Positions 25,582 to 26,832 of a stretch of DNA of 26,832 nt are shown piece by piece. The notes beneath the pieces were generated by a model that made no database searches, was not told where the DNA came from, and saw only the letters and a list, made by a program, of their open reading frames with translations. The position numbers were made by a program, and so were the translations under genes. The DNA is from an uncultured Bacteroidales bacterium (GTDB taxonomy: Bacteria; Bacteroidota; Bacteroidia; Bacteroidales; Bacteroidaceae), in the NCBI GenBank assembly GCA_937896105.1, contig CALBKR010000237.1, positions 1 through 26,832 on the forward strand, read 5' to 3'. The first letter of the stretch is position 1. The number at the start of each line of letters is the position of its first letter.

Positions 25582-26672
25582 AAATACTGCTCATAGGCGA
25601 ATACAGCAACGTACATTGGACACTTGCCGAGGGATTGCGCTCGCTCGGGCACACCGTGTGCGTCGTGAGCAACGGCGATTTCTGGAAAGACTACAGACGC
25701 GACATCTCTTTGGTGCGCAAATACACCAAGGTTGGCGGCCTGCGCTACCTGCTGAAGACATATTCACTACTGCCCAGGCTGCGCGGATATGACATCGTGC
25801 AATTGATAAACCCGATGTTTTTGGAACTGAAAGCCGAGCGCATAGCGCCCATATACCGGTACCTAAAGAAGCACAACCGGAAAGTATTCCTTGGAGCTTT
25901 CGGGATGGACGCCTATTGGGTCGAGGCCTGCACAAGCACGCCTTACAGGTTCCGCTACTCCGATTTCAACATAGGCAACAACAGAATCTCAAACAGCTAT
26001 GTTGCAGAACAGGAAGCCGATTGGAAAGAGACAGCAAAAGCCCGTCTAAACAAAGAGATAGCCGAAAACTGCAATGGGATAATAGCCGGGTTATATGAGT
26101 ACTACGCCGCCTACAGCGAAAAGCACGGCGACAAACTGACATATATACCATTCCCTGTCGAGCCGGACAAAAGCGTGGCGCAATTTTATAACCAGGAACG
26201 CAAGATACGCTTTTTCATCGGCATACAGAAAGAGCGAAGCATATACAAGGGAACCGACATAATGTTGCGTGCTCTCGAACGCCTTGCACACGATTACCCC
26301 GGGGAGTGCGAGATGCTGAAGGCCGAGAGCGTACCCTTCGAGCAATATTCACAGATGATAAACGACTGCGACATCCTGCTCGACCAGCTTTATGGCTATT
26401 CGCCTGCAATGAATGCCCTGCTTGCTATGTCAAAGGGGAAAATAGTTGTGGGCGGCGCCGAAGAGGAGTGCTACGACATTCTTGGCGAAAAGGAACTGCG
26501 CCCGATGATAAACGTGACACCAGACGAGGAGGATGTCTACAACAGACTCAAATGGCTTGTTGACAACAAGGCACAGATAGCAAAGATGCAACAGCAGAGC
26601 ATAGAGTTCGTCAACAAGCATCACCACCCCATTAAAGTAGCCAAAGAGTATTTAGAATTCTGGTGCAGGTAA
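25578..26672 (+). CDS. GT4-like (GT-B fold) glycosyltransferase
   Basis: A 364-residue protein with a Rossmann-like start (MKILLIGEYSNVHWTLAEGLRSLGHTVCVVS) typical of GT-B enzymes. Its C-terminal half has YKGTDIMLRALERLAHDYP (about 223-241) and YGYSPAMNALLAMSKGKIVVGG (about 272-293), where GT4 enzymes bind the nucleotide-sugar. The classic EX7E motif is not obvious: the expected region reads YGYSPAMNALLAMSKGK, so this is a divergent member. The ATG overlaps the preceding stop (ATGA). No terminator follows closely on the plus strand. Probably the third sugar-adding step of the same glycan; specificity unknown. Confidence 0.82.
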   Translation: MKILLIGEYSNVHWTLAEGLRSLGHTVCVVSNGDFWKDYRRDISLVRKYTKVGGLRYLLKTYSLLPRLRGYDIVQLINPMFLELKAERIAPIYRYLKKHNRKVFLGAFGMDAYWVEACTSTPYRFRYSDFNIGNNRISNSYVAEQEADWKETAKARLNKEIAENCNGIIAGLYEYYAAYSEKHGDKLTYIPFPVEPDKSVAQFYNQERKIRFFIGIQKERSIYKGTDIMLRALERLAHDYPGECEMLKAESVPFEQYSQMINDCDILLDQLYGYSPAMNALLAMSKGKIVVGGAEEECYDILGEKELRPMINVTPDEEDVYNRLKWLVDNKAQIAKMQQQSIEFVNKHHHPIKVAKEYLEFWCR

Positions 26673-26832
26673 TCGACAACTGAAACAAGTAAACGCCCAA
26701 AATGGCAAGAAAGGCCAAAAAGGATGCAGCATAAGCTGCAAAAACCTTAGTACCCGCCGCCCTTAGAGCCTTTTAAAGCAAAAGGACACTACTCTCCCAA
26801 GGCTGCCCCATGTTCAGTCTCGACAATGCTTG
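26673..26832. other. Unassigned tail with a possible convergent terminator
   Basis: No gene could be assigned here. TGCAGC/GCTGCA (26725-26740) forms a 6-bp hairpin flanked by AAGG/CCTT, and on the minus strand it is followed by TTTTT, so it may be a minus-strand terminator. An open minus-strand frame from the window edge stops with TAG at 26789-26791 after 13 residues (ends ETEHGAALGE) and could be the C-terminus of a gene converging from beyond the edge. Too short to identify. Confidence 0.25.

Noticed and set aside
26704..26736. Ten-codon frame beginning ATGGCAAGAAAG after the GT4-like gene
   Set aside because: It ends at TAA after MARKAKKDAA; too short to support, with no ribosome-binding or conservation evidence.
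26640..26772. Hydrophobic minus-strand stretch (AAYAASFLAFLAILGVYLF) near the window end
   Set aside because: It resembles a membrane segment but lacks an ATG start, is preceded by an in-frame stop and overlaps the GT4-like gene; likely chance or a remnant.

Overview
The window looks like a chromosomal stretch from a member of the Bacteroidales (Bacteroidetes), probably host-associated. Signs of this are the repeated -7 element TAnnTTTG (with a TATCTTCG variant) upstream of genes on both strands, weak Shine-Dalgarno sites, a TonB-dependent receptor with a carboxypeptidase-like N-terminal domain, a BspA-type LRR protein, a C69 dipeptidase, and secreted proteins ending in a short YDLxGRxV...KGxYIxxGKK tail. 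The genus cannot be fixed from the sequence alone. No tRNA, rRNA, CRISPR array or insertion sequence was seen.

Layout. (1) 1-1486, minus: tsaD (t6A modification of tRNA) followed by a pncC/CinA-C gene cut by the window edge. (2) 1601-5022, plus: a FemAB/GNAT-like acyltransferase and a TonB-dependent receptor, closed by a terminator. (3) 5267-13877, plus: an accessory secretion block made of a 2228-residue GH89 alpha-N-acetylglucosaminidase, an LRR_5 protein and a 58-residue peptide. The two large proteins share a beta-rich module and a C-terminal tail. The 335-base gap between them holds a terminator, a perfect 30-bp palindrome, a C10 tract and a good promoter. (4) 13948-18432, minus: a cysteine-rich Spy-like periplasmic protein, a long-chain acyl-CoA synthetase and a phosphoglucomutase/phosphomannomutase, each with its own promoter. 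Terminators were seen downstream of the synthetase and the mutase, and a bidirectional one at 13905-13934. (5) 18515-23364, minus: a tightly packed operon of polysaccharide flippase, M23 endopeptidase and C69 dipeptidase. (6) 23607-26672, plus: divergent from that operon, two GT2 and one GT4-like glycosyltransferases, the last two overlapping by ATGA.

How the genes may work together. Blocks 5 and 6 look like an envelope-polysaccharide locus: glycosyltransferases build a glycan, the flippase moves it across the inner membrane, and two exported hydrolases co-expressed with the flippase act on peptidoglycan or its peptides. Block 3 looks like host-glycan foraging: GH89 removes terminal alpha-GlcNAc (gastric mucin or heparan sulfate type), alongside a possible adhesin carrying the same C-terminal module and tail. 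The least explained items are the shared module/tail, the 58-residue peptide, and the palindrome plus C10 tract in front of the LRR gene.
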